DNA from: Apis mellifera
Lineage: Eukaryota > Arthropoda > Insecta > Hymenoptera > Apidae
NCBI RefSeq assembly: GCF_003254395.2
Contig: NC_037649.1
Location: 3,939,032 to 4,003,031, forward strand
DNA length: 64,000 nucleotides
Direction: 5' to 3'
The notes under the pieces were generated by a model, which did no database searches, was not told the DNA's origin, and saw only the letters and a program-made list of their open reading frames with translations. Positions 1 through 13,479 of this stretch are shown piece by piece (within the stretch, counting starts at the first letter, position 1; every line of letters starts with the position of its first letter). Position numbers and translations under genes: made by a program.

Positions 1-3000
1 ATTTATCGGTAAATATGTTATGGGTGATGTTCTTGGTGAAGGTAGTTACGGAAAGGTGAAAGAAGTGCTGGACTCAGAGACACTTTGTCGAAGAGCCGTG
101 AAAATCTTAAAAAGGAAGAAACTTCGTAGAATCCCAAATGGAGAGCTTAACGTTCAACGGTACGATAAATAAATTTTAATATTTTTTTTATATTTTTATA
201 TTTTTTATATATTAGATAAAATAGACAAGATCTTTCTATATATTCTTACTTTATTCAATTGTATAGATATGTATCACATAATTTATGTTATATTAATATT
301 ACTATACCCAAACAAAGAAAAAATCTTATAGTATTTATATTAATCCAAAAATGAAAATAATAATAGTATTATTTAAACAGATGATATAAGAGGATGACAA
401 AAGATAATTCTATATATAAAAATGAGTTAAAAAAAATTTTTTTTCGTTTAAGATTTTATTTTCAAATAAATTAAATTTAAACAATTTTTAAATACAAATG
501 AATTTAATTAATTTCTAACTGAATATTATGCAAATTATTGATAAAAGTTTATCTATGTATATATGAAAACAAAAAAATATAAAATATGATTTCATTATTT
601 AAAATTAAATCCTCATTTTTAAAAAAAAAAATTATATAGTTATATAATTATATAGTTTATATAGTTATGAAGAAATAATAAAATATTCACATACTTGATG
701 AATTTTCAATTTAAATTATTTCAAAATCTAGTTTTTAAATGAATTAATTTTATTTTACATTTTTCCTTTTTTTTCTTATTATGTAGAACAACTTTTTGTC
801 AATTTAGCTTTATCTATTTAATTAGAAATTAATCATATTCATGTATATTTAATAAATTTTCAAATTTGATTTTTTTCAAAAATAAAATCTCAGATAAAAA
901 AATGTCTTTTTCAACTCATTTTTCATATAGATTTATACTATACTTATCTATATAAACTCATCTTGAGATATCTTGTAATTACGACATAAATAAACATCTA
1001 CATAATTAGAATCTGAAAATGTTTTTATTATTTTATAATTATTTATAATTAATTTAAGATATATAACAAAATAAAGTTTTATTATTATTATTAATATTTA
1101 TTTAATAAAAATCAAAATTATTTAAATATAAAATTTGATTTTTCTCTTTATAATGTACATAACATTAAAAAAAAAAAGGAAAAATAAGTTATATGGATTT
1201 ATAAAAGTAAAAATTTTTTTATGTCATATATTTAATTACTTTCTAGAATTCTAAATGCTATTTATTCACATTCATTAACAGGGAGATAAGACTATTAAGG
1301 ATATTAAAACATAAGAATGTAATTAACCTTGTAGATGTTTTATATAATGATGAAAAGGAGAAGATGTACCTAGTTATGGAATTTTGTGTATGTGGATTAC
1401 AGGTAAAGTTTAAAAACCTTACATGGTTTATTTTAGAATGTGTTATACACAAATATATCTTTAAATAAATTGATATTTGATCATGTTTAAAGTTTCAGAT
1501 GCAATGTGTGTAATATATATGTAATAATTAATTCAACATTTCTAAATATTTATATTTTAATAAAAATTCATAAACTCATCTTTTCTCGTAAAAATATTTA
1601 AAAATGATTTATTTTATATATTTAATATAAGAGTAAAAAAGATAGTTTTAAAAATATAAAAAAAAAAAAACAAAAAATGTTAATATTTTAATTTAATTAT
1701 TTTCATACAATATGCTTTTTATAATTTAACATAACAATTTCATGTACTTTATAAAAATCTATTTTTATGCAAATTTTATAAATAATGAAAACCTGCATGA
1801 AATTAACAACAATTAGATTTCTATTTATTAGATTTTTTGCAGGATATGTTGGGAAGTACACCTCTCAAGAAGCTTCCAATTTGGCAAGCACATGACTATT
1901 TCTGTCAGTTATTGGATGGTTTGGAATACCTCTACAGTAAAGGGATAGTACATAAAGATATAAAACCAGGGAATTTATTATTAGCTTTAGATGGTACCTT
2001 GAAGATTAGCGATTTTGGAGTTGCAGAGGTACATATATATGATAATTAATGAATTTTTATTTTATTTAATTATAATATAATTTTTTAAGTTAAATATTTA
2101 GAATTAACAAATTATTAAAGTTTATATTAATAAAAAAATTATAAAATCTCTGTAATTTTTAATATACTTATTAGGCATTAGACATGTTTTCTGAAGATGA
2201 TACATGTAAAATGGGACAAGGTTCACCAGCATTTCAGCCTCCTGAAATTGCAAATGGCTGTGAAACATTTTCTGGTTTTAAAGTAGACATATGGAGCAGT
2301 GGAGTTACATTGTAAGTATATCTTTTTTTATAAATTAATTTTATTTTTATAATTTAAAGAATTATTATAAAAAATTTATTTTACAAATTGAATTTTAATT
2401 ATTATAAAATAAAAATTTTATTATGCATTTTTAATAAAATTATAAATATTTCACAGATACAATATAACTACAGGTCAATATCCTTTTCAAGGCGATAATA
2501 TTTATAAATTATATGAAAATATTGGAAAAGGTGAATACTCTATACCTGAAGAAGTTGAAGAACCTTTAAAATCTCTTATACAAGGAATGTTACAAAAAGA
2601 TGCAGATAAAAGGTTTACTTTGCAACAAGTTAAAAAACATCCATGGACTATATGCAGGCATCCTAAAACACAAGAAGAAGTACCCATACCTCCTCTTAAA
2701 GGGCATAAATGGCATAGTATGACCGTACTACCGTACCTGATGGAGTATCATTACGGAAGTGACGACAATCCTATGTATTATACTGAACATCAACTAAATG
2801 GTATGTTTGTTTTTATATTACTTTGCATTATGTTATGTGTTATTATATTTATGTATTAAAGCTTAAATTTTTGTTGCTATAATATTTATATTAATTTGTA
2901 TATTCACACCTAACAGAAAGGTAAGGTAAACTTGCATGCACAAAAACACTAATTAAAAAAATATAAAAATATAAATAAATTATATATTATTTGTGGCTTA

Positions 3001-4328
3001 ATATAGAGAATGTTAATGTATTTGTCAAAAAAATATTTTTGAAGCATTGATTCTAAAGGATAAAGCAAGTATATAAATTGATATAAATAAATATTAAGAT
3101 TTATTTTTTAAGTTATAAGAAAATAAATTAGATGAAACAAGACAGACAAAATAAAACAGCATATAAGACAGTAATATAACAGAAAGTTATCTCATTCTAT
3201 TTTTATTTTGTTCATTAACGCAAATTTAAATTGCTTGTAACTTAATAAATAAATCTCAATACTCTACTTTTTTATATATCAATTTTTGTATTTGTTTTTT
3301 ACCTCTAAAATCAATTGAATATAATTGAATATTTAATTGAATATATTAATATCCTATATTATAGCTCAGAAGCAGTATTTTTAAAGTGATTTGATAATTA
3401 CATTATTTTGCAATTAAATTGATAATCTTATCTATTAAAATCATTTTATAATTGTATTTTAATAAAATTAGCATATTTGTATTTTATTTATTTATAAAAA
3501 TTAAATTACATAATTTGTATAAATTATTTTAAGTAAAGATAATAAAAATTATTATTAAAAATTTGTTAAATATGTTTAAAAAACTTCCTTTTTTTATACA
3601 TTATTAGAAAAAAGATATCATTGAAGAAAAAATATATTATATTATTTATATTACAGTATAAATTTAATTATAATTAAAGTAAATAAACACTTGAATAAAA
3701 TACAGCTTTTGCTTTTCAGATTCTAAACGGAATAGTGAACAATCTTTTTCAAATCGACTACTAGTATTCTTATCAAAGACATGCACCATTCTGTAACAAT
3801 GACACGTTTATATCTACCTATGATGTTGCGAGCTGACAAAAACGGGTACTCTCTATATAGTGTATACCCAATTTTACCTTTCTCCTTCCTTCCTTTCTAC
3901 ATTTTATAACACACATCTAAATTTATATTAATTATGGTATTGAAATTTTTAACTCATTAATATTTAGAATAGCCCTCTGTTATTAGCTTCTGCAATGTGT
4001 CATGCATATTTTAAATTATGTGTAGTAATATTATTGCAAAAACAATCTTGTTTTTTATATTGCACAATAGATTATAAAGTTATTATAGTATTTATACATA
4101 AAATAGAATTAACCCTTATAATATAAATTTATAAACAGATTTTAAATAAATTCATTTTTTTGTTCAGAAGAAAAACGGCTTCAAGAAATGGACAAAATTA
4201 GTGAAGACCAAAAAACTACTTGGAATAGTCACAACAACAAACAAAATTCACATCAGAGTAAACGGAGATGGCGCAAACCAATTTCATGTATTAATGTTAA
4301 GAAATTTCCATCTTGTAAGCCATCGTGA
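1..4328 (+). CDS. STK11: LKB1/STK11 serine-threonine kinase, 5' end outside the window
   Basis: LKB1 is the kinase that activates AMPK and related kinases in a complex with STRAD and MO25. Coding exons read here are 2-159 (already open at the window edge), 1282-1402, 1843-2028, 2175-2311, 2457-2800 and 4168-4328. They join in one frame to 368 residues plus a TGA stop. Visible are the glycine loop GEGSYG, AVKIL with the ATP lysine, the catalytic loop HKDIKPGN, and FSGFKVDIWS in the C-lobe. The magnesium motif is DFG, where human LKB1 has DLG. The last exon carries a basic stretch (KRRWRKPIS, possible PKA-type site) and ends in CKPS, comparable to the prenylated human CKQQ. The first residues, including the start, lie upstream of the window. 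Identity is very secure. Confidence 0.96.
3720..3796 (+). CDS. STK11: Possible alternative last coding exon of LKB1
   Basis: This stretch lies inside the 1367-base last intron of LKB1. A strong acceptor (pyrimidine run, then TTTTCAG at 3713-3719) precedes it. Joined in phase to the exon ending at 2800, it adds 25 residues starting DSKRNSEQSFSNRLL and ending in CTIL before TAA, giving a protein of 340 visible residues. CTIL fits a CaaX box with leucine last, the form usually geranylgeranylated, while the distal exon ends in CKPS. The segment and the 100 bases after it are less AT-rich than the surrounding intron. The splice signal, frame and Cys position are seen; use of the exon is inferred and needs transcript support. 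Confidence 0.45.
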
Positions 4329-7300
4329 TTTAACTCATTGTCATACTTATTTTTTATCATACATTTTACTGACTATGTCAGGTATAAAGTTTCTCTGCAA
4401 CGGAGATGACTGAAAATTTAATAAATATTAAAATATGCTAGAATAACTATCTAGCTACAGCTCGAATTGAGTATAAATTTAAACTAATTCAAAAACATTA
4501 AATGTAAACATTTGTGATATTAATATTAAATAGTCGTAGTAGATAATTCATTATGATTTATTAATTATGAGGTTAATAACTTGACATCCAAATAAAGTGA
4601 TTTTCTTTCACGTGCCATAATGAAGTTACAATTATTAAGGTATATGTTATTAAGTGTTCTTTTTGTATAACTTTTTTCTTTTCTCTCTTTTCTATCAACT
4701 TAAATGATAAAAAGATTGAAAAAGTAATACAAAAAATCATCAAATTATTTTGAATTCTATTTTTTAATCATCATGCTTTGCTCTATTACTCTTGTTTTAC
4801 GAATTAAAAAAAAACATGTTACTTTGAACAAAATTTGTGTGAGCTATTTTACTAATTTTGACGCTATTAAAATTTATATTTTTTATTCCTTTAGTAAAGC
4901 AAAAACTTTTGTTTATTAAACAGATTTATTTATATAATGCATTAACAAACTATTTCTAATACAAAAACTTTATGGTTAATGTTATGATGGAGGATAAAAT
5001 AATTCAAACATACAAATATATATAAACAGAAACATATTAAATATGTCAAATATTATTTTAGATTGACAAAAAACTTTCCTCCAATATATGTACATGTTAA
5101 AAATATTTTATATATAATTGTTATTTTAGAAAATATCTGTGTTTGTAGACTGCATATATATGATAGTATTATCATCGTAAGATGACTTGTAAACACTTAA
5201 TGCAATTCTTGTAACATGACTTAATGTAAAACAAACATCGATTCTTTTATATACAAGAATATTGAGAATTGTTTCACATATAAATACTTATAATAGATAT
5301 TATCAAAGCGTACTTGAATATCATTAAGGATAAATACAATGTATTGTTGATCTGTATGTTTATTTTTAAATTTCATATTAAATGTTCCGTATTCATGCTT
5401 TAATATTACACCAAATATTGTCAAAATTGGGTGTGATAAATTTAGCATGTAATAAATCTTTATACAGGAGCACATTATACACATACATATTTCAAGTATG
5501 AATCTACCAATTAAAAGATATAACCAATTCAAGACATATGTATCAATTATATATCTAATATGCTTCCACAAAAGAATAATTTATTTCATAAAAGATATAT
5601 TAAAAAAATTTTGTCACATTAATAAAAAATATTTTTTTTAAATAAGCGAAAATCAATAATATTGATGTTTTTTTAAATATCGTCTGCGCAATTTATACAA
5701 AGATGAAATCATAATGAATTGTTATCTATCATGTAAATTTGAAGTTACAGAGAGAATATGAATATAAATTGTCCTCTCATTATCTTTCCTTGATGGAATT
5801 AAGGTGCCTAAATACTGCCAAGTACTGAAAGCACATAAAAATAATTATATCTTTTGTGATTGTACATATTATAAACAAGAAAAAATTATATGTAATTATA
5901 TTTAGTTACATGAAGAATGAACAAAGATGATAATTAAGAAGTAGAAATTTATATCAAATTTATGTGATAATGTAATTTTGTTTTCTTGTTTAAACATTTT
6001 TTTTATTGTAAAATTTATTATATGTTATTTTGAAAAAGCATACGGGATATTAAATAAGAAATATATAATAATAACTTTATGGTGAAATAGGAAATATTCA
6101 CTAATAACATCAAGTTAACTATTTTGTTAATTAACTTTGATTATTTCGTTATTTTATTTGTATCTTTCAAACTTAGAAATGTGCAAAATAAAATTAACAA
6201 AATTAGAATATTTAACATACAAAAATATATACAAAAAAAATATGTGCGTAATATTTTTATATACCATAAATATATTGTGTTCCTCAAATTTATTATTTTT
6301 TCATGAATATATATATCTAAATTAAAATTATTATATTTTATTACTACAATTTTAAATTCTTTTGCTTAATGTTAATTCGAAATATTAATTAAAAGAAAAG
6401 AAAATTATTCAAAGTAATATAATAATTGTTCAATTGATTTATTCAAATAATATATTATAAAATTCAAACTATTTAAAATAATTTTTAGAACAAATATAAT
6501 TTATTATTATTTATCATTTTAATAAATTGTTAATATTTTTTATAATAAATAAGTGGAATTCAAATAAAATAAAGATTTAAATTACAATAATAAAAATATG
6601 ACATACGCACAGTGGAATAAAATTGATAAAAAATCTAAATTGCATCATTATAATTAAATATATTCTGTATATTTAAAAATTTATTTATAATAATATAGTA
6701 TAATAACTTATTTATAATAATATAGTATAATAACTAAAAATTATTGCACAGAATTATACATATTAATGTAATTAGCTTGTAATTTTAAATTGTAATATAA
6801 TCGCATTTGTATTAAAATGATGTGAAAACAAAATAACAGTAATATCAAATAAGCAAATTGTATGCTTCATTTTTAATATTAAATTAAGTAAATGTTATAT
6901 ATAATAATTGTAGAAAATAATTTTTTTATTATAATATTCTAGATTTTATTTAATTTTTATACACATATTGCTTACAATCATAAGTTCATTACTATAATAT
7001 ATATTAATATATATATACATAAATATAAAGATATAATTATTATTATAGTGATGTTCTAAAAATTTCATTTGCCAGAAATGATTCATATTTATAAAATTAT
7101 ATATTTATATAATTTATAAATTTGTAGAATTTATAATATTTATCAAACATAACAAAAAATTTAATAGCAATAGATTTTTTCATATAAATAATTAAATTAT
7201 ATAAAATAATTTAGAATTACTATTTTAAATAATTTGGAACTATAATAGCCAGAGAAAATTTTTTTACATAAAAATTATTTAATATAAAAATAATCATTAT

Positions 7301-7547
7301 ATAATTATATTGATTTTCTTAGATTCTTAGATAAAATTGTTTAAAAAATATTATTTCTGTTTTTTTATGACCATATTTTATATCGAAATATCAAATGCTA
7401 GGCATCAATAGAATCATTTTTGAACGCTTTCTATATTAATAACAAACATAATGTTAAGATAAACATAATAATATTAGTAATCAAGTAATCATTGTATAAA
7501 GCATTGTTACAATAAGAATTGTAATAACAAAAATATTAAAATAAGCA
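4329..7547. other. LKB1 3' UTR followed by gene-free AT-rich DNA
   Basis: The part up to about 5.9 kb is somewhat less AT-rich than what follows and probably contains the LKB1 3' UTR; one candidate polyadenylation hexamer is the AATAAA near 4592. I find no exon with convincing protein similarity on either strand. From about 6 kb on the sequence is low-complexity A/T. Confidence 0.4.
6681..6734. repeat. Perfect 27-bp tandem duplication
   Basis: A 27-base unit beginning TTATTTATAATAATATAG occurs twice head to tail (6681-6707 and 6708-6734) without a mismatch. Being exact, it looks like a recent slippage duplication in the spacer. Confidence 0.85.
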
Positions 7548-9205
7548 TAATGATTTAATATATATAAGATATATAAAAAATAAGTATCATGGTCATCATA
7601 ATATAATTCTCGATTATTGAAGATTTATAAAAATGATAAAGATTTATAAAAAAAATTTTGCCGCAAAAATGACCTTGATATAGATTTTTAAGGTCAAAGT
7701 TTTTTTTATTGTATCATTTTGTTGCAAGAAACAAAATCGCAAATGAATCATTCTCTTAAAAAACAAATCTAAAATTTTGTAAACTATTTTCTTAAATATT
7801 TTTATATTTTTATTGAATTTTTATTAAATTATTTTTATTACAATATAAATAATATGCAATTATGAAATATTTGAAGTGAATATTTACTGATAATATGAAG
7901 AAATATCAATTCATTACAATTCATTAATTAAAACAATAATTTAATCAGATCAATTTTGATCAGAAATTAATATTATATCATTCTAACGTACATCAGAAAT
8001 CACAGTGAAAAAAAAGCAATATTCAAAAAAGAATTATTATTCAATAACAGCTCAGTGAGTAGAAAAAAATTGTATACATATTATTCAGTTAATCACATAA
8101 CTGATTTTTATTAATGAATTACAAGTCGGAACATAAACCATGCTTTTTAAAATATGTATTATTCCTAAAATCAAAAGAATTACAGAATTGAAACGATGTG
8201 GTTTCAATTTATTATTTACTTTAATTTAATTTATTTAAACAGGAATCATTGAGATTTATAATATCTAAACTGACTTTTTAGAATTTAAATGAATTGCGAT
8301 ATTTTATATAACTATATTTGATGATATAAACGATATTATGATGTTTCTAATTTGTCAATCTTCGAAAAATATTTTAGATTATCAGAAATCCAGATATAAG
8401 GCTTTTTTCAGAAATTTAATAGTTAAACTTATATTAGATTTAAGTCAATTCAATATTATAAATCTCAATTTCTGTTCAAACATTAAAATATCCTTGCAAA
8501 ATATTCTTCAATTCAAATATTGTCATTTTTTTAATTCTGGCAATAATACATGTTTCAAAAAGCATGATTTACAATTCAACTTGTGTAATTCATCAGCAAA
8601 AATTTTATTAATTTAAATGTTTATTTAATTGAACTATGTATAATAATATTTTTCTATTTATCGAGTTGTTATTGATGAGAGCAATGACGATTTGCTTCTT
8701 TATTGTGATTTCTGATATGTACTAGAATGATATAATGTGATAATAAAAAATATATACTATTAATTTCTGATCAATAAATTGTTAATTTATGAAATTAATG
8801 AAAAGTCATATTGAATTGATATTTCGTTTAGACGTAATTGTTTTCTTAAATTTTCACATATTTCATAAATTAATGAATTAATTAATAATATGTAATGTAC
8901 TCAATTGCATATTTTGTATATTGCAATATCATAATAAAATTATTGAATAAAATAATTTATGAAATTTCAGATTCGTTTTTCAAAAGAATGAAAAAAATTT
9001 ATTAGAATTTTTATTTTTTGCATTGAGTACTATATAATGTAATAAAAAAAATTTTGATCTTGAAAATCTATACCACAATCATTTTTGCGATAAAAATTTT
9101 TTATAAATCTTTATTGATCGAGAGATCGTAGATTGTAGATCGAATCACATTATGATAATCATGATACTTATTTCTTTATATGCGTTATATAAAGCAATCA
9201 TTTGT
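7548..9205. repeat. Large imperfect palindrome, arms about 730-765 bp
   Basis: The left arm (about 7548-8280) is matched by the reverse complement of the right arm (about 8440-9205), leaving a centre of about 160 bases. Matching landmarks are AAATAAGTATCATG at 7578-7591 against its complement at 9160-9173, the GCAAAAATGA block near 7672 against that near 9088, TCAGAAATCACA near 7992 against 8705-8715, and GAGATTTATAATAT at 8251 against 8453-8466. Position sums stay near 16720-16750 along the whole length, so the arms are collinear. By eye the arms agree well above background but are clearly diverged. It could be a fold-back transposon, an inverted duplication, or a locus that makes long hairpin RNA. 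Confidence 0.8.
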
Positions 9206-9340
9206 TAGTTTAACTAATTTTATTTGTAATATATTTTTTTATATCATAATTCTTTATATTTGTCTTGTTATAAACTATTATTTATTAAAAATTACATAAA
9301 AATATCATATGCCATAAAAAAAACATAAAGAAATAATTTT

Positions 9341-9375
9341 CATCTATTTCATAGATCTTCATCTATTTCATAGAT
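9341..9375. repeat. Short 19-bp tandem duplication
   Basis: The unit CATCTATTTCATAGATCTT at 9341-9359 is followed by a second, nearly full copy starting at 9360. Each unit also contains the small palindrome ATCTATTTCATAGAT. Confidence 0.7.
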
Positions 9376-9495
9376 TATACTTACGAAAAGATTGATATGA
9401 TCATATGATAACCATTTTTATATTAAACAATTTTTAGTTAAAAAAGAAATTTCTTTAACATAATTCCGAAAATATTCAAGATAATTATATTAAAT

Positions 9496-9499
<4 letters not shown>

Positions 9500-9529
<30 letters not shown>
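9500..9529. repeat. (TA)n microsatellite
   Basis: An uninterrupted TA dinucleotide run of about 30 bases in the spacer. Confidence 0.9.
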
Positions 9530-9531
<2 letters not shown>

Positions 9532-12241
9532 CAAATCAGAGATGAAACTATTTAACAATATGTATATAGTAAATATATCTAGAAATATGTATATAATAAA
9601 TTGTAAATCCATAAAATAAATTATTTCAACAATATATGCAAAATTATTGATTTATATATTAATATTATTGAATATATTATAATCAAAATAATTTTTATTT
9701 ATTATTAATTAATAGAGAATATTAAAATATTCTATATATTCTATATATTTTTCATATATTTTATATAATTTCTCATTGGAATATTATTAATAATATATTT
9801 ACATATATTGTTTTTGAAATAATTTTATTTTTAAAAAATATTAATTTATAGATTTTATAAACATCATGATAAAATATATATACAATGTACATAGAATTAC
9901 AATGATTAATAAAATAATAAATATGTTGTTATGAATATATATTACATACAAATACAGAAATAAAAAAATTTTTTTAATAAATAAATTACTATAAAATATG
10001 TAATATATAATAAATTTTGCTAAAAAAAAATATTATATTCAATGTTATAAAAATTGTTATAAAAATATTTGAAAAATATATCATTAATATCAAATAAATT
10101 TATTTTATTATAAATTAATACAACAAATTAAAATTGAAAAAAATATTTCTTTATTTTTTTAGAGATAAGTTTCTAAACAAATTCAGTTCATTTCTAAACA
10201 AATATAATAATTACATATTATGCATTTCATATATAATTATCATGTCAAATATAAATTAAACTTTCAAAGTTTATAAGATAAAAGAAAAGAAATATAATAG
10301 ATAAGAAAAAAAGAAAAAGAAAATAATTTAAAATTAATATAATTATCTATTAATAATATTTAATCTTTTTAATTATCTAATTTAAAATATGACCTTATAT
10401 TTTTATTTTTCTTGATTGTCAGAATTAAAATATTAAATTTTATGAAATGTATAAATGTATAAATGAAGTAATAAAAATCATAAAATATCATAAAATTATA
10501 AAAATCAATAAAATGAATATCACTTAACAATTTTTTTTTTATTAAATTTTGAATAATCATCAATATATTTTTTACGTCACATTTTTTTAAAAATATTTTT
10601 TAAAATTAACAGATTAAAAACAAGTTATCTTTAAGAGTATATAAAATATAATATAACTCAAAAAATGATAAATAATATATTTAAGAAAAAAATTTCAAAT
10701 GTTCATAATGTTATTTAGAAATATAAGAAAGAAGATCCAATCTTCTTAAATATTTTTATGATATATATTTCTCATTAGAATTATTTCTGATTTTTTCAAC
10801 TAATATAAATATAAACATATATTATATTATAATATAAATATAAACATTATATTATAACATAAATATAACATATAAAAATATAAAAAATGTAATATAATAA
10901 ATATATAAAGGTATAATATAAATTATAATAAATGTATATATTATATTATTTTATAAATGACATTTAATAATTAATTTCTATACAAATAATTTTAATTTGA
11001 AATGCTTAAAAAAAAAATTCTTTCTTAAAAAAATTCTAAAATTTTTATTAAATTTACTTGGTACATTTTATTTCATCTTCTTAATTTTTTGAACTTTAAA
11101 AATATTTTTTAATTTAATTAACTCTTTATGCCAATAAATGTTTTGAAAAAAAAATTTAAATATGATTTTGATATATTTAAATAAAAATTGATATTAATTT
11201 ATAATAAAAATATACTATCTGTTTATTATTGTTATTACTAATTATAAATTATTATTATTATATATTATTATTAAAGTTTGATATAAAATATAATTTCAAA
11301 ATGCAAAGATATATAAGAATTTTATTAAATATAAACATATATTTCAAAATTCATCTTGAGCAATTTCAGGATTAAAATTGTTATTTTGAAAAAGTTGATA
11401 AAAGAATTAGTATAAGAAATAAATTCATTTTATGATTGTCAAACGAGATTCTAGATTTTAAATACATGACATCACATTTTTATTTGATAGTATTAATGAC
11501 TAAGCTAACTTTTAAAGTAGAGAAGAGTAATATTACATGATTGCTATAGCGCCTACCAGAATACATTTCTGTATACATTTTCATTCGATACTAAATTATG
11601 ATTTTTATAATCATGACATTAAATATCATAATTTTTATCATTATTATATTATAATAGCATTGAATTTATTATTATATATTATACAATGTCATAACAACGA
11701 AAATGTTGACATTTATTGTCACATGAAAACATACCTTAATGTGGTATATGTAGCAATGCATCATGTTAATCTCTTCTTAATTAACTTCTTCCCTTACTAC
11801 AAATGAAAATGTGATATATTGAAAATTTTATCTAATAAGCGTAACTTATTCATATTATAGATTATAGACAAATAATTTTATAAAAAAGAATATTATTTGT
11901 AATTGCATGATGTTGATGATATTAGAGAGAGAATGGAAATAGAAGTAATGTGATGTCATTTTTTCAAAAGAAAGTTTTGACGATACATTATTTAAGATCA
12001 GATTGTCAAACATAGATTTATAGAATCTGATATTATATTTTAATTGAAAATAATAGAGAGCGAAAAATTAATTGTGAATTACCATTATATAAAAATATAT
12101 ATATGTATGATAAATATATGAGAGTATTGTCCAGCAATGCAATAATTTTTTGTAATTTCATATAAACATTTTGATATTTTAAAAATATAATATGAGTGAT
12201 AAAGAAATAAAACTAAGAAAAAAAAAACTTATATGAACTCA

Positions 12242-12289
12242 AATATATAAATGTAATGTTTAATTAATATATAAATGTAATGTTTAATT
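12242..12289. repeat. Perfect 24-bp tandem duplication
   Basis: The 24-base unit beginning AATATATAAATGTAATG occurs twice head to tail (12242-12265 and 12266-12289) without a mismatch. Confidence 0.85.
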
Positions 12290-13479
12290 ATAATAAAATA
12301 ATTTTTGTTTATTTTCTTTGAAATATTTTATTAATACATATATATTTTATCAAATCATATAAAATATATGTAAAGATTATTCCATATCAAATCAATAATT
12401 TTTTGATATCTTAAATTTTATTCAATTTGAAACATAATGTAATTCATATTAAATTAGAGAACTTTAAATCATCATTTTATTGGTTTTATATTTATTTAAA
12501 AATTATAGGTTTTTAAATTTTGCGATTTTTATAAAATTATATTTGAATTTTCAATTCGAGAACTATTCATTGTATTGAATTTATTTTTTTTTCATTTTAA
12601 TGAGATGAAATAATATGTCATTCTATTTTCTTTTTAATTTTTTTTAAGATTATTATTCAATTATTCTCTTTATTGATAAATGTCTTTTTGAAAACAAAGA
12701 AATTTTGAATACTTAATCTAAAATAGAAAATAACAAATTAATCGCAAGCAATAATGCTTTTTCGGAGTAGTAATGTATACAATTTCTTTAAAGAAAAAAG
12801 AAATATTCAAAATACAAAACAAATATATTATTATTTCAAAAAATTTTTTTTTTTAATTGAAATTAATTGTTAATTAACTTAATTGTTGATAAATAATAAT
12901 TTAATAATAATAATTTAAATAATAATTTAATAAATAAAATTTTAAAAATTTAAGAAAAAATCAGTCTAATTTTTTTATACATTATTTTTAAATAAAATTG
13001 TAAAATTTAAAAGTATAAAACTCATCAAAACTCTAAATATTGATCCTTTAGCGACAATCAAAGAAATGAAATCTAATGCCGATTTAAATATTAATAAATA
13101 TATTATTATTTTATCAAATCTATGTTTTCAAAATCTTTAATCTTCGTATAAAACATTCGTTATTAATGAATTTGTAATATTATAACAATATATAAAAAAC
13201 TTTAAAATAATAATTATTAAGAGAAAATAAATATATTTATTTTAGTGTATCTATAATAAAATAAGTATTTATATTTTTTAAAAAATAATAATTTGAAAAT
13301 TATATTGATATAAAAAGCTTAAATATTTATCTTAACTAAGTTATTATTTATGAAATTTAAATTTTTCAAAATGAAAATAAAGTTGCTAAAAAATCATTGA
13401 AGAGAAAGAATATAAAAATACGTAGATAAGTAAGAATGAATTTATAATATTTATTATATTTATAATAATAAATTATAAG

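Larger units (their letters stand above)
9206..13479. other. Gene-free AT-rich spacer
   Basis: I see no convincing exon on either strand. The stretch contains simple repeats listed separately and a possible second, weaker fold-back at about 11430-12060. The open frame at 11537-11806 has low-complexity composition and no recognisable domain. Confidence 0.5.

Noticed and set aside
2801..2859. Read-through of LKB1 exon 5 into the intron as a hydrophobic C-terminus (MFVFILLCIMLCV...)
   Set aside because: A clear GTATGT donor ends the exon at 2800, and the known family tail continues in the exon at 4168.
5221..5571. 116-codon open frame on the minus strand behind LKB1
   Set aside because: It has no recognisable domain, a composition rich in Ile/Tyr/Leu as expected from AT-rich noncoding DNA, and it lies in the probable LKB1 3' UTR.
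8338..8616. 92-codon open frame in the centre and right arm of the palindrome
   Set aside because: The inverted copy does not preserve any frame, the composition is that of random AT-rich DNA, and no homology is recognised.
11537..11806. 89-codon open frame rich in His, Tyr and Asn
   Set aside because: It looks like translated low-complexity AT sequence; no domain, no splice context and no clear start signal.
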